The notes under the pieces are model-generated. The model did no database searches, was not told where the DNA came from, and was given only the letters and a program-made list of their open reading frames with translations. Source: Pyxicephalus adspersus (taxonomy: Eukaryota; Chordata; Amphibia; Anura; Pyxicephalidae). From it: 64,000 nucleotides of DNA. Each line of letters starts with the position of its first letter. Positions within the stretch are counted from its first letter, which is position 1. The stretch covers positions 110,977,676 to 111,041,675 of the forward strand of contig NC_092859.1 in the NCBI RefSeq assembly GCF_032062135.1. Reading direction: 5' to 3'. Both the position numbers and the translations under genes were made by a program. Shown here in pieces: positions 21,151 to 34,200 of the stretch.

Positions 21151-24100
21151 CATGCTGCTGTATGGAAAGACAGAATGCTCACAGTAAAAAATGGTTCAAG
21201 GACTGCCTATTGTTTTTTTGGGGGACACCCTGTTAGTCAGTAACTAACTTATGTTTGAGTGGTTTGTTTTATGCTATGGCCCTACTGCTTTGAAAATGTT
21301 AACATGTTTTGTTTTTGTCTTCCAAAATATAAGTGCAGGTCAAGCCTGCTTTGACCATTTCTGTGTATACCTCTGTGGATGATGTACCATTGTCCATACT
21401 AATCGAACCTCTCTCCCTTACAATATGTACAGGTTTTGTTAAAAATACCTGTGAATTTAATGCCTGTTTATGTCCTTCACACTAGCTGAAGGCATCTAAG
21501 GATTACCAATTTGTTACTAAGCAACTTTAAGAGGAAAAGGAAAGAAAATCTGCTAGTCTAATTTAATTTAAAATTGATTTATACTTTTAATATGTAGGAC
21601 TTCATGAACTCAGCAATACAGAATGGAAAAAAACAAATGTGCAATAGAAAACTTCCCATGCAATGCCACCGCTATGTATCAATCAAATATGATTCTGCTG
21701 TAGCATCAGAATAATATATTGGTGCATAACAGATTTCATGCAGATATATGTAGGTATTTGTTTGAGGCATTAATGAAAAATCCCTTTAAAATTGTTTACA
21801 TTTTTTCTTGGAATTCCCTGTTATATTACGTATTTGATGTAATTGTTTTCATGGATCAATGCTATAGGGAGAGTCAGAAATAAAGATCAAGAATGGGCCA
21901 GGGACATGTCAAAACTAAATAAATAGTCACATCCAGGAATGTCAACCATAGACAGTGGGTAGTAGTAGAAAGCAAGATCATGCAAAGCAAAATGACTCAT
22001 TTAAAAAAACATATAAAAAAAAAAAACAAATATAAAATGTATTCTTACACTTCCATGTGATCCATGTTAAAATCTTTCTACCACCACTTCACCTCTGCTC
22101 TGTCATCTTATCTTCTGCATGTTCTTCTCTTCCACCTGCAGAGTACAGAAGGGGGGGGGGGGAGTATACAATGAGTATTCTTTTTTGTTATGAAGTGTTC
22201 ATTAATAATCATTTACCACTGTTGATAATAAACACAGTGGGTAGCAGTTCCTTTGGCTGATGGTTATTAGGGGTAGCAACACTACCCCTGTATACTGCAC
22301 TGATGTATGCTGACAAATCAGGGTCTAGTACACAAAGCTATCCCTAGCACTAGGTCATTCCACGTCTGCAACACTAGCATTGAAAAGGACGGGAAAGAAG
22401 GAAAGGTAAGTATATTTTAAGAAAGTATATAGAAAATGAGAATACAAAAGAAGTCACACACAAAAAAGTAATAAAATCATCAATATAGTCAGAAATTTTC
22501 CCAGAGAACAGTTCACAATTTGTCTTGCTGCAGGTTTCCTAAATGTTAAGGAAACCAGCAACTAAGCCTATTATTAGCATTTTTAAAGGTTTTATGCTAC
22601 ATAGCAAACATTATTGGGTTAAGTGTGGTGATGTATACTTTTCCTCATCCCTTATTTTCTTGTTCTCCTGCATATTTGCAACCCCTTACCTTTCAAAACA
22701 TTTCCCTTGTCTAGATTTGTTTCTGTATCTTTCTAAACTTTAAGGTTTCCTGGTCTTTGAGATTCCAAATTGGGTACTTTCCATTGGTATCTTCATATCA
22801 GTATGATATTATACCCATATGTTCTCCAATTAAGTCCTCTCCTCTGAGATATTACTTATATTCCTATTTCTACCCCTTTGCTAGGTTGCTGATGATTAAA
22901 AACATTCTAACTGATATCTCTGATACTTTTTGGTGGTTTTAATTTTGTTTTCTTTTCTTTCTTTCTGCCCCATTTTTCAAACCTTTATTTAATTTCTCAA
23001 ATTCCTCCTCCATTTAAATTGTTTCAATTTTCCAAGACTTTTTATTATTCATTTACTGAAAACTATTCTAGTTTGATTCTTTATTCTTCGACAATAAGTT
23101 GGGGTTACCATGATTCACACACATCTATTTTTCCTGGAGGATTTTGATCTCACAGATGTGTGGCTGGAGATATTCTTTCAATTAAACCCAAGGTATCATT
23201 TTTTACTGTATTTTTAGAGACTAACAATGTTCCATTTTAATCTTGTGTGTTTCTTAATCAGTGTTCTATGTAGTATAAATATAATGTTTAAATTAAGCAT
23301 TGAAATCCAAATCTCTGAATAACATGAATCCTCCCACAAGGTACAAAAGTTATATGCACCCTAAAATTAACTAGATACTATTACTTGGGAATTCAGTCAT
23401 TCTTTTGAAAATAACAGCTGATTATACTAATAAAGGGCCTTGATTGGCACTTAATATTATGGGGTGACAATAATCGTATACTGTCTCCAGCAACCTCCTG
23501 CTTTAAATTCACCTTGTATCATGCTCTGCCCTAGTCCCAGGCTCTCCCCCAGAAGCCAAGGCATATTCCATTGTGCCCACCATTTGAAAAAAGGCAAGTG
23601 ACTGCCATGATACCATCAGTCAAATGTTTTGAGACCGAGAAAAGTTTTACAGACACCCTTAACCCCACTACCAAAAGTTGACTTAATTTCTGTTTTTGCC
23701 ACACCCAGGGGTCTTTAAATAGACAAATAGAAGGTGACCCTCCTTTTGTACCCCCCTGACCCCATCAACTCTTATCACAACCCATTTAATGTCTTGTGTG
23801 CTCCCACAGCAACTTGCATACCCTTTTCATCTCCCAACCTCTACCCCAGCTCTCCTCCCTGAATGTTACTAGATGTGCTGCCTCTATTCATCTGTTCACT
23901 GTTAAACCCTTGTCATAAGCCTTTCTTTAATGTTGTTGAGTTTAGTGTACCTTCATTAGATGTACCATTGAAAGTTAGTCTGTACATCCATCTGTAGCTC
24001 CATGATTTTGTGTCTACCTTTTGTTGTGAACGGATTTTGGTTGACATCGATTAAAATGTATTTAAAATGCCAGTAAAAAAAGTTGCAGCTAGCAAAAAAA

Positions 24101-24185
24101 GGGATTATGCCTTGTGTTCAAAGACACACGCAATCAGGATAAATTTGGAACAGGAAAACGGACTAAAATTTTGTGCTGGGCACCA
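21151..24185. other. Intergenic sequence without recognised features
   Basis: AT-rich with a 12-14 base G run near 22150. ORFs are short and unrelated to known proteins. Confidence 0.5.
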
Positions 24186-24800
24186 CCACAGTATCCCACA
24201 CTGCCAATTTTGACCGATGTGCTATCTCAGCATCCCCTGCACACTCTGAGGTTGTGAAAAGCTGAAGGGGATTTTAGGAGCAGATTAGTCCTTAGCTCAA
24301 TCCTCTGCTGCCATTGGGTGCTAGGGCTTTATAGCTTCTCTGCTCCCATTTACCAGTGTCCGTTGTAGCGTTAAGCTAGGCTGACTTGCTGCTAGTTTAT
24401 ATACCAGCTTTATTTACTGTTGCTGACCATTGCCTGTTCCTGACCTACCATTTATATGCTGCCTGGACTGACCTTTTGCCTGTGACCCTGATTCTGCTTG
24501 TGTCTTGCCCTTGTGTTTCTTGTCTGATGGAGAGATTATCTGTGAATGACCTCTCGCTTTGTATTCTAAACTTTTCTGTGCTGGAATCTTGGTACTGCTT
24601 TATCTCTGAGTTCCTGGTCCTTTGCCCGCCCTTAACCAGACAGCATCCCTTGCACACTAAATCCTGAGGCAAGCGTGTGCTGGGAAACACAACCAGTCTC
24701 CCGAGAGCGGGGGCTTGCTATAGGTGAAGAGTGTGGCGTTGGATTGGGGGACTGGTGTCTGGTAAGGGCTGGTGCTGCACCAGGGCCATATACCAATACT
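24186..24800 (+). repeat. LTR-like or other unclassified repeat
   Basis: The composition (many CTGCCTG/CCTGACC words, TTTATATACC near 24398) recalls the U3-R region of LTR elements common in frogs. The segment GGGGCTTGCTATAGGTGAAG follows at 24709-24728. No terminal repeat or target duplication could be found, so the class is a guess. Confidence 0.3.
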
Positions 24801-25518
24801 AAGGGTTTAGCATTTCTCTTCCTAACTTGGAAAGTTAAGGAGATTACCCCACACTTGTTGTTAAGGAGATTACCCCACACTTCCTGTTTTGGGGAATTCT
24901 TTTTTACTAGGTGGGAAGAGAAAATATCCAGAATTAAAAAAAAAGTCTTGGGTAAAGATACAAAAACTTTTAGCTGATTGGTTTGAACTAAAAGAAGGGC
25001 TAATTGGGAGATTACAAGGGTCAACCCCTACAAATGTATGAAGGAACACAAAAGGGATGTGTAATACTAATTGAGCATACTAAAATATAAATAGTGGATT
25101 TTTCAGGACTTATTATGTACTGTATATATGTATTGGGGCTGCAATCAATATGCACGGGTGTTTTATAGAGCAAATGAGAACCCTATCTTTTTAGCCCATC
25201 CAGATAAATATAGTTGTCACCTGTTCTCTTTAGAGTACAGCAACAAGTAATCAGTGCTGAATGCTATCAATCAGCATTGAAAAAGGGTAATAGCAGGAAA
25301 AAAAAACCATGTCAGTATATAAATCATATTGCCACAAACAAATGTGTTTTTAATCAATTTGATTTAAGAATTTTGTAACTGCTCGAATAATTACTGAAAG
25401 AACATTTTATGATGGTGGCCTTAACTTAAAAGAACTTAAAAAGAACACTGTGTTTATATATGTGGAGTAATTTATACTTTTTGGCATGTGATAAACTTTT
25501 AACTGAAACTCACCTAAT
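24801..25518. other. Intergenic sequence; short direct duplication
   Basis: The words AAGGAGATTACCCCACACTT occur twice in tandem (24836-24855 and 24863-24882), a local duplication. Otherwise AT-rich with no gene. Confidence 0.6.
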
Positions 25519-25522
25519 TTAA

Positions 25523-25920
25523 CCTACCAGACGGTATTCCTGAGTGTGATTGGGGGTTAATTTTCAGTGCCAAAAGCGGTAACCCCGAGCCACACTCAGG
25601 CAGGAATTACCAGGGAGTTTTAAAGTCCTACCTGGTTCCCATGTTCAAGCAGTCTTCTCCAGCAGTGCCCACGGCATCCTTTAGCGAATCCCACGCCGTC
25701 CTCTAGCGATGCCTGACATTTGCTTGCCCAGGCATCTGCGCCCCCGGCGTGTAAACATTTTGACGTGACTCCAGGGGAAGTGGATGCCGGCCACGCATCT
25801 GCTCCTGAACCTTAAGGGCGGGACTGTGGGGCTGGTAGGCAGGAAATTTAAAATAATGAGTTTTTTTAAATGTATTGCTTTTACATTTAAAAATACTCAT
25901 TATTCAGACCGCCAGGGAGG
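25523..25920 (-). mobile_element. TTAA-type MITE, copy 3 (both ends intact)
   Basis: TTAA stands at both borders (25519-25522 and 25921-25924). Ends CCTACCAGACGGT and (reverse) CCTCCCTGGCGGT form a 13-bp imperfect inverted repeat. The subterminal stem GTAACCCCGAGCCACACTCA lies near 25579-25598. TTAA duplication is the signature of piggyBac-type transposition. No coding capacity. Confidence 0.85.
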
Positions 25921-25924
25921 TTAA

Positions 25925-26363
25925 AGCGCAAATTGCACATTCTTTTTTTTTTTTGCGCATAACATTCTCCCACGTTCTGCCTTACTTCAAGTATTGTTAG
26001 ATATCTCTCAAAGGGTAGCACAGTACCTCAATCATTCTCTCATAAAGAGTAAAAGCTGCCTTAGAAATAAACACACACTACTAAGTTATTAACTAATACT
26101 TTCCTTTACAGCATCCTGCAATGAATATAGGACTGGAGCCCAGGACAATCCATCCAGTGCTGGCTCTCCCCACTGTAGTCTGTCAGGAGAGCCCAACCTG
26201 TGCTGCCGGCTGTGATTGGATATTCCTCTCAGCTCAACAGCCACCAATGAGGAGACTGATGTGTGACACATGAAATGTCGATGTCAACTAAATCGACAAC
26301 TACTGCTTTAGTGCTCAGGGAATCTTACATTCAGAGCCAGCAGCCAAATACAATGGCAATGTA
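25925..26363. other. Intergenic sequence without recognised features
   Basis: A T tract lies near 25945; nothing else recognised. Confidence 0.5.
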
Positions 26364-26800
26364 AAGGTGCGTACACACTTACAATTTTTATCGTTCAAAA
26401 CGAACAACGAACGAACGACGAACGATCGATTGGGCAAAAATCGTTTGTAAAAAAAGTAACCAACAACGCCGACGAACGAGGAAAGTCGTTGGAAACGAAC
26501 GACCGGACCGGCGGATCGGATTGGACGACGATCGTTGACCATCGTTCGTGTGTACGATCGTTCGTTGATCGTCCATGGTCTGAGCATGCGTAATGAACGA
26601 ACGTTCGTTCACTTTCCTGTCGTGCACATAGTTCCTCTATCGCTCAAACGATCGTATCTATTGTGTGTACAATATCTACGAACGATCGTGTCGTTATCTC
26701 TATGTGCAGGATCGGTGCTATACGATCGTTCGTAGATATCGTGCAGGATCGTTCGTCGTTCGTTTTCCAACGATAATAATTGGAAGTGTGTACGTAGCTT
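26364..26800. mobile_element. CGTTCG-rich foldback MITE, copy 2
   Basis: The left end GGTGCGTACACACTTACAAT and the right end AATTGGAAGTGTGTACGTAGC are inverse. The interior is crowded with ACGAACGA/CGATCGTT words in both directions, so most of the 437 bp can pair with itself. CpG density is very high for this window. Part of it matches 205-470 in reverse orientation. ORFs on both strands are artefacts of the repeat. Confidence 0.8.
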
Positions 26801-28239
26801 AAGGCAGCTGTGGCTGTGAGTCTATGCTCCTCTCAGCTCCACAGATGGCAGCTGCTATCTATGTTGACAGTAAGGAAGCTAATTTACCTACAAAATCATA
26901 TTCTCTAAATAAACATAAATCCACCTTGTACCATAATAGGAGGTTTCCTTTTGCTGTCTTTTGTTTTAACTGCAGAGGGGCAATGAGCTGAAATGGACTG
27001 CTTCTTGGTGCCCGACTTAGCCAGACAGCCACCTGAGGTTGTGCGCATGGACTGGGACTCATAAAATGGGACCAGCTGTGCTTAGCATGAGAATTTAGCT
27101 ATGCCATGCAACCATGAGAGGAAGGCTGGCTCAATAAATTTAATATGTTCCCCACCCAAGGTCAATACAGCTACACTGCAATTAAAACAACAGAAGGGTT
27201 TATACAGGCCCTTCACATAGAATGCATAAATGGGCATAAGGGTTTAAGTCAGGTGAAGGGTCAGGTCAGGTGATTTAGGGCTGAATGATAATATTGGTAA
27301 ACATCAGGGCAGGCACCATTCAAGCATGTAAAGCAGAAGGTTAGAGCACAGTAGCAATGAGGACTCACAGGACATGTAGCTTTCAGATACTAGCAGAAGT
27401 CTGTTCCTATATTTCCAAACCTACGTTTTTAACATGACCTTGCATTAGGTAATATTGTGTTTCTGCAATGCGGGTGCCTTATTAAGGACAGCAAACATGG
27501 AAGATGCAATCAATAATGTGCCAAATCCTGAGGGAGAAGAACCTCATGAGGAAGCTGTGACAACAGAGAACTGAAGGCTGCTCATGGCAGGAGAATAGGA
27601 GCTGTCTTTTACTTTACCACTGATTCACTTTCATCACATATGCTGTTGTTCTCAAGCTTATTTTTTGTGCTGGAAACAGTTTGCAGTCACTCTTATTAGT
27701 CAGTTTAAACTTTCCATTGTGGATGAGGTTTAAAAGAGTTTCATCTGTTGTTTTGATAAAGTACAGCTTCATTACAGCCAGTACTAATTTTCTTACTTGA
27801 AAAATCATAAAAGAAACAATTTTAGTTATAAAAATAGCACTTATTTACATTAATATTTTTGTCTGAATACTTTCTTAAGGTTCATTTATTTGCTAAACAA
27901 TCCATCAATTAATCCATATAGCTATATTTTATATTTTTTATTTAGTACATATGTATAGAGCTGAACCAAAAGTACAAATAATATGTAATAAGGACGGTGG
28001 CCTATGGCAAAGCCCAACTCACTTTCAAATTTAGGCATTGGATTGTGATTTTAGACTTATAGGGATCTATTCATAGAGTAGTTAATCTGACATTCACTGA
28101 AACATTTCCTGGAGGAAAATTACTTACTGATATTGAAAGACTTGGACCTGTAAGATTTCCCACCAGGGATTGTATCAGATGTGAGAATGTCAGATTCACA
28201 GTTTATAAATGGGCTACAAAGTGTCTAAGGTTACATATA
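26801..28239. other. Intergenic sequence without recognised features
   Basis: AT-rich with short chance ORFs; no repeat that I can name. Confidence 0.5.
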
Positions 28240-28357
28240 AGCATTAGATATTTGTCTAAAATACAATAAAATTTATTTTACATTGTAGCTTATAATTGTT
28301 AGGCATAACAGCGAAAAATGTCTAATATTTATTAAATTTAATAATAAACGTAATAAT

Positions 28358-28437
<80 letters not shown>

Positions 28438-28700
28438 AAAAAAATATAATGATTACATTGTATTGGATTCAAAACAGTTATTTTGTAATAATACAGTTAA
28501 TTTGAAATTGCCGCCACGACGCATACACTGACGTCACCGGGAACTCCTGGGGAACGTCAGCGGACTTGCCAGGGGAAGATCGGAGGAAGATGACGCAGCC
28601 CGAGGATGGGATCCGGCAGGCAGGATGCTGGTAAGTATTTATGTTTTATGTTTTTAGCTACCCCAATGTGGAATTGGAAAGTACTTATCATTGGAAAGTA
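28240..28700 (+). mobile_element. TTAA-type MITE, fragment (copy 4)
   Basis: The part ATTGTAGCTTATAATTGTTAGGCATA parallels 4573-4600, and the GC-rich core (CGACGCATACACTGACGTCA, then GATCGGAGGAAGATGACG) parallels 4800-4890 and 39735-39830. A (TA)36 microsatellite has expanded inside it. Ends are not preserved. Confidence 0.55.
28361..28432. repeat. (TA)n microsatellite, about 36 units
   Basis: Uninterrupted TA run of about 72 bases followed by an A tract, within a TTAA-type MITE fragment. Confidence 0.97.
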
Positions 28701-30029
28701 CTTATGTTTTGTCTTTGAGAAGGGGGTCACCCTACAACTGTGGATGGGTCTTGGAAGGGCTGTATATTCTCAATGTACTTTTATATTTAGAGTGTATCTT
28801 AACCCAAGAACATAATGTAATATATTGAAGTTTATCAGTGTTTGCCTGTCCAATATAAATCAGTCCTATTCTGATATTAGGATATTTGTTCTTATAAAAG
28901 TTTTCATTGCTTTAATATGTATAAACAATTTTAATTATGATGGAGTTTGGTGATATTAAAATCTTTAAATGGTGGTATATGGAGAATCCCCGAAAAATTT
29001 GGCAACCAAAACATGTGTTACTGTTTAGTTTCAAAAGCTGCTTTATTCAGATACCTGTTAAGACTCTGCATAGAGAATGTCAACATGTTGACCTAGATCC
29101 AGGGACAGTGTCAACTCATCAGAACAGAAATTAAATCTAGAGAGTATGTTTTTCAGTAATTCTTGCAGGTGAAAATTATTTTGGGGTCATAAGCAATCTC
29201 ACTTTGTGGTAGGCTATCTAACTTGTGGCCCAAAAGCCACATCCAGCCCAAAAAACCACCTGCTGCAGCTTACATTCTGTTCCCTGGTCTGTTGCCTCCT
29301 TCATAATGTTGCCATTCATTTTACAGCTACTTACTTATATTTCTCCCCTTTTATCTTAATTGAGGCCTACTTTCCTCACCATTTCCTTCTATCTCTGCTG
29401 CCATTTCTACACTAACTCTGACAACTCCCCCACTTATCAGTCTCTTATACTGCACTTCTTACTGCTGGCTCCTGTTTACCCAAAATGGCATGTGTCATCC
29501 TCTTTCCTACTGTCTTCTACTGGCAATGTTTCACCAACTATACTTTCTCTGCAGTCATCTCAAAATCATGTCCTCTCTTGGTCCCTGGTGTCCATTTTCT
29601 ATATTCTCCTCACCACACCCCCTTTACTAATCTCTCATGCGCTCCTGACCTTTCCGCTTCCCATAGCTCACTTTAGTGTATCTAGCTTTCCACTATGTAT
29701 GCCTACAAAAAGAAATTTTCCATACTCAATAAAGGTAGAAAACAACTGCTTTAAGGAGGTTTCTTAACACATATAGGGTAAAAGTAAAACTAAGCAGGGA
29801 GCAGATGGAGGCTGGGAGTGGCAAAACAGGAGGGAAGAATAAGAAAACACACCAAAGGTACAGAACATGAATATTAAAAAGTCTTTTATTGAGAGCACAT
29901 TTTCCTCATTGTATCAGGGGAGTCTAATATTTATAATATGTAATAATATCATACCAACAATCACATCAGCGCATAAATGTTGGTAACTTCAACTGGACAT
30001 AAATACAAAGAAACCAGGGGTCATTAAAA
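28701..30029. other. Intergenic sequence with a decayed hAT-like end
   Basis: At 29205-29260 the words CTAACTTGTGGCCCAAAAGCC resemble the end of a hAT-type repeat, followed by a CT-rich stretch (29260-29700) that opens several spurious frames. No gene. Confidence 0.4.
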
Positions 30030-30034
30030 CATAC

Positions 30035-30777
30035 TGTCACTCACAGAGAGACGGGACCACTAAGGGGCAATACGGCTAGCACAGAGGTGGTGTGAGTCCT
30101 GTGAAGGGCCAAGGCGCAGAGTCTAAGCAGTAACCAGGTCTTCCCCAGAGCCTCTGATGGTGAGGATGTTGCGCTACTGGTTACTGCCAGATTGTGGTCC
30201 TTGGACACACCAAGGTGGGCAAATCACAGTACCAAATCACAAAGTAGAAGGATAGTCGCAGAAGGCCAGGGTCGAGGCAGGCAGCAAGCAAGAGAGGTTA
30301 GGTCATACGCCAGGGGTCAATTGCCAGGGATCCTGGAGACAGACACCAGAGAGATAGGGGCCACTGAGAGCACAGGAGACACTGGAAGCAACAGGAGGCA
30401 CAGGTGACTCAGGAATATCCACAGACAGACAGGAACACTGGAACAACACAGGGAAGTTGGCTGGGAACCAACAGACTGGAGAATGAGGGGTTAACGCAGA
30501 AGCTGGACAGGGGAAACACTGAATCTGCACCAGGTGAACAGCCACTCGCTCACAAGAACTAGGGGCTCAGCACAATGGAGACACGTTGCACGAACACAGA
30601 GTGCAGTGTTTGAGCTAACTAAATAGCCAGGGCTGGTCAAGAGGCTATTTTCTGATTGGCCAGCTGATTGGACGGAACTGATAAAGCTTGGAAACAGAGG
30701 CACACCCAGTGTCAGAACTGCCCGCATGCACAGGGGAGAGGCGTCTGTGCTTTAATGAGGACGAGGTAAGTGTGACA
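30035..30777 (-). mobile_element. Solo LTR with 5-bp target duplication
   Basis: The 743-bp unit starts TGTCAC and ends GTGACA (TG...CA ends), flanked by CATAC on both sides (30030-30034 and 30778-30782). Five-bp duplications and TG/CA ends define LTR retroelement insertions. On the minus strand a CCAAT box (CCAATCAG, about 30652-30659) precedes a TATA-like CTATTTAG near 30623, which suggests a minus-strand LTR. No internal region, primer site or second LTR adjoins it, so it is a solo LTR from recombination. The family was not identified. Confidence 0.8.
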
Positions 30778-30852
30778 CATACATGCACAGGTCAAAAACA
30801 TTATAGTAACTATGTGGTCATCTTTATCAAACCATATTTATTTACTGGAAAT

Positions 30853-31215
30853 TAAAGAGGAAGTAAACCCAAAAATGACCCAAAACAATAAAAACAAAAA
30901 AAAAAAACTTTTCTTCAAACACGAAGAGCAGTTGATCAGTCCGGAGGTTTGTTCCATTGTGTCCCGCATCGTCCTGGTATCCGTCTTCGGGCTGACGTGC
31001 TAGGCCCAGCCATCTTCCCTCTGTTCTTTCGGGTTCTTCTTCCAACGTCACATGAAGAAGGTGCGAGATCGGGTGACGTAGATGGGAAACAAATTTGCCG
31101 ATCTCACTGCGCATGCATTAGATCAGCACTTTCTTTCCCTTTTGGCGAAAGAGATGCTCGGGCATGCGCAGAAGGAGCAGCTAAGAGCCTCCCGGGATGC
31201 ATGACGTAAAGTCCC
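30853..31215 (+). mobile_element. 'AAAGTGGAACTAAACCC' dispersed repeat, copy 2
   Basis: It begins AAAGAGGAAGTAAACCC and shares the blocks CCTGGTATCCGTCTT, GCCATCTT and GGTGACGTAGAT...GCCGATCTCACTGCGCATGC with the copy at 42657-42960. Non-coding; class unknown. Confidence 0.7.
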
Positions 31216-34200
31216 TTTGAGCTGGGAATACGATCACTTTGATTGTAAATCCTTAAAAAGCTCTCCCTTGCGAATCTGTACTTCCAACTTGCAAAGTAAG
31301 GAGCTTTATTTCACATACTTGCACAGGTTGAAAAAAGTGCACAAGTTGCACTTAGACTGATGTTAGATTCGTGATTAGGAGGGCACAATGTAATGCAGAT
31401 GCCTAACAGCTTTAAAAAAATAAATTAGTTTACATTTACTCACCTTTTTATTGCCTATTTTTTTTTTAGCCCCTTGTTTGTTTCTTCACCTTTTGTTATC
31501 AGTGAGATAGAATACTTTTCATATCTTCAAAGACAATATGTTCCCCATATGGTCCTTTATTATGTCATTGAAAGCAAGTATGTATAATAAAATAAGCTTT
31601 GGTACCCTTTAATCTTGAAACTATTCAGCTAATAGCTCATAAGCTTAAACAAGCTCAATGTACTGCCTTACTTCTAAGCAACACATATCTTTAATCAATG
31701 TACCATATTCACTGCTCATGCAGTCCTATTGATCTGTGCCCTAGAGGGAATCAATGCATGTAACCCATGTTATCTCATTAAAACAGAAACTAGTGGGAAT
31801 AAATAGATATATTCCACATATTTTTCATTTTTAGTCAGCATACCCTTAATCATAATATATAGAGGAAAGTATCCACTCTGTAACCCATCCAGCTCTGTTT
31901 TTTATATTTATAAATATTTTTCATATTTGTCTTATTCATTATTGCATAATTAAATGTAACATGACTTTTCCAAAACTAGTTACGCCACCTAATGATTTAT
32001 CATTGCAAATGTAATACTCATTATCTTTTTTTTGTTTATCTCTCTGTATTTGCCTATGTTCAAAATTATGAACTTTTTTTTCATTTTTGAGTCTGAGATT
32101 AATAACTGAAATGATCTCCATTCTTTGCAGCCATTTTAATAAAAAATACGTACAGACCTAAAATCTGTCTGCTAATCAGTGAGTGATCAAGTAAGACTTC
32201 TTAGGTCCGTTGTATTTGCCACCACATATTTCAACCAACTTAAATGATTCTATTTCAGGGCACAATTAAACAGAAATGTATGGTAAGTGCAGTTTTTATT
32301 TGTGTCTTTTTACACTGGGTAAACTTGCAAACCTTTTTACTGAATTACATTTTAAAGTCAATTTCATTTCAGGGCGTTTGCATCTTATTACAATGATAAA
32401 ATCAAAAGACTGAACAAGCAAAGCTGCTTACACTTTATTGATCCCTGATTCACCAGGCGTCAAACTGCTTTTATAATTACATTTAAAAAACGGTTTACCA
32501 ATATCTTAATCTCATGCGGCATTGGTTTAACCGCTATGCCTTTGAAATGTTTTTCACATTAAAGTAGTGACCACAAGTAAAGTATTAGGATAATCTGAGT
32601 TTTATAATAAACCAACATACAGAATTCAGTTAGGTAACATAGGATGGAATAAATAGGTTTTACATATTAAAAAAAAATATGTGCTAAGGCTTCTACAAAC
32701 ATGTCATGATGGTCAGATGTTCTAGCACCTGATTTTTAGAAGGACTGCAATATAAACATACAAACAAACACACTTGTTCATGTATATATGTCCAGATTAG
32801 CTAATCCATTTTTTTCTTTGGGATTTATTTCCCCGTGTCTCTTTGCAGAGAGGCAAAGCAACTACAGTGTGACCCAAAAACACTTTGTACATGCTGATAG
32901 TTTTTGAAACATGCTTAAGTTATTGAAATACCAGCCACACATTACCCTTCTGTACCCAGAAAAAAAAAAGATTTTGAAGATTCAAAACCAAAGTGATGAT
33001 AATATTCAGAAAGTTTTGCTTGAAAATGACTACTTGTTGCCACTTGTTTATAGAAAAGTTTATAATTAGGATAATAAGACTGTGATTGAATTTGCAATAT
33101 TTTAAAATGTACTGTAAAAGATGTGGACACCCACCACTGTACTTTTATGTACTTGCACCTTACTACTCTAAGGTTGAGTAAACAGAGTGCAGTACTTTCT
33201 TTACACTTCTTCTTTATTTCCTTTTCTTCCTTCCATTCCTCTTCTTCACTGAATGATTGTGTAATTCTTTCTGTCTTTCCTTCTTTACATTTTATGATAA
33301 AACCGCACTCAGTAAGGCTTGAAGCATTGTTTTAGAACAATCCACTTGTGGGACAAAACATTATTGCTTTGATTGGGAAATACAATTCTTTTTTATTGTT
33401 CTGATATTACTTCTTGTTAGGTACTTAGGTCCCATTTGTGTATTGCCTTGTTGAACTCCTAATAAACTTTAAATTAAAAAAAGTAAAGTATTGGCATGTA
33501 TTGAAGAGTGGTGAGGGATTAAAAACAAGTACTAGAGAAAACAATAGTATACAAAAAAAGTTTTTTTATATATAAAGATATTTGACAAGTAGATGAAATC
33601 AACAGTAAACAGGTAAAAAGCATAGGCATGTATTATTGTGGTGAGTGTGGATGCTGTCCTTTTTTTCTTTTCCATGGGGATGCACCCCATGAATACTAAA
33701 TTGTGAAATGTGTTGTGTATTTTATACAGTATCTATGCTTGCTACACGAAAAGAGAAAACTGAAAGAAAGGCTACATCATCATGTGGATGACTGACAAAC
33801 ATATTATTTTGGATCTTCTGTGCAAATTTTCTCAATTATTGGGAAGGGAAATTTTAATAGGAAATTAAATATTGGGACCTGTGGGAAATTATTTTGTCAA
33901 CCCATTTGTACAAAGTTGCAGAGGATTATGGTGCAGTTTCTGAAAAGTGATGTTGCTTTTGGCCAGGTAGCTGAAATTCCTACATTGGAGGAAAAGCATA
34001 CCACAACTACAAGGGCAGCATGTTGTCCTGCAGCACAGTTTGCTGCTCCAGGGTGCGTACTAGTAGTTTGTTATGCACACAGGAGCGACCGACTAACCAT
34101 GCTGTTTTCCACCACAAGAATGAAAGGGACCGTACTTGCATATTGCAAGTGAATAAAACATATTTGTTGACAAGGGACAATACTCAAGTAAGCATTTAAA

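Noticed and set aside
29206..29767. Hydrophobic/Ser-rich frames in the CT-rich stretch
   Set aside because: Low-complexity pyrimidine-rich sequence produces long S/L/F frames in two registers; no family.
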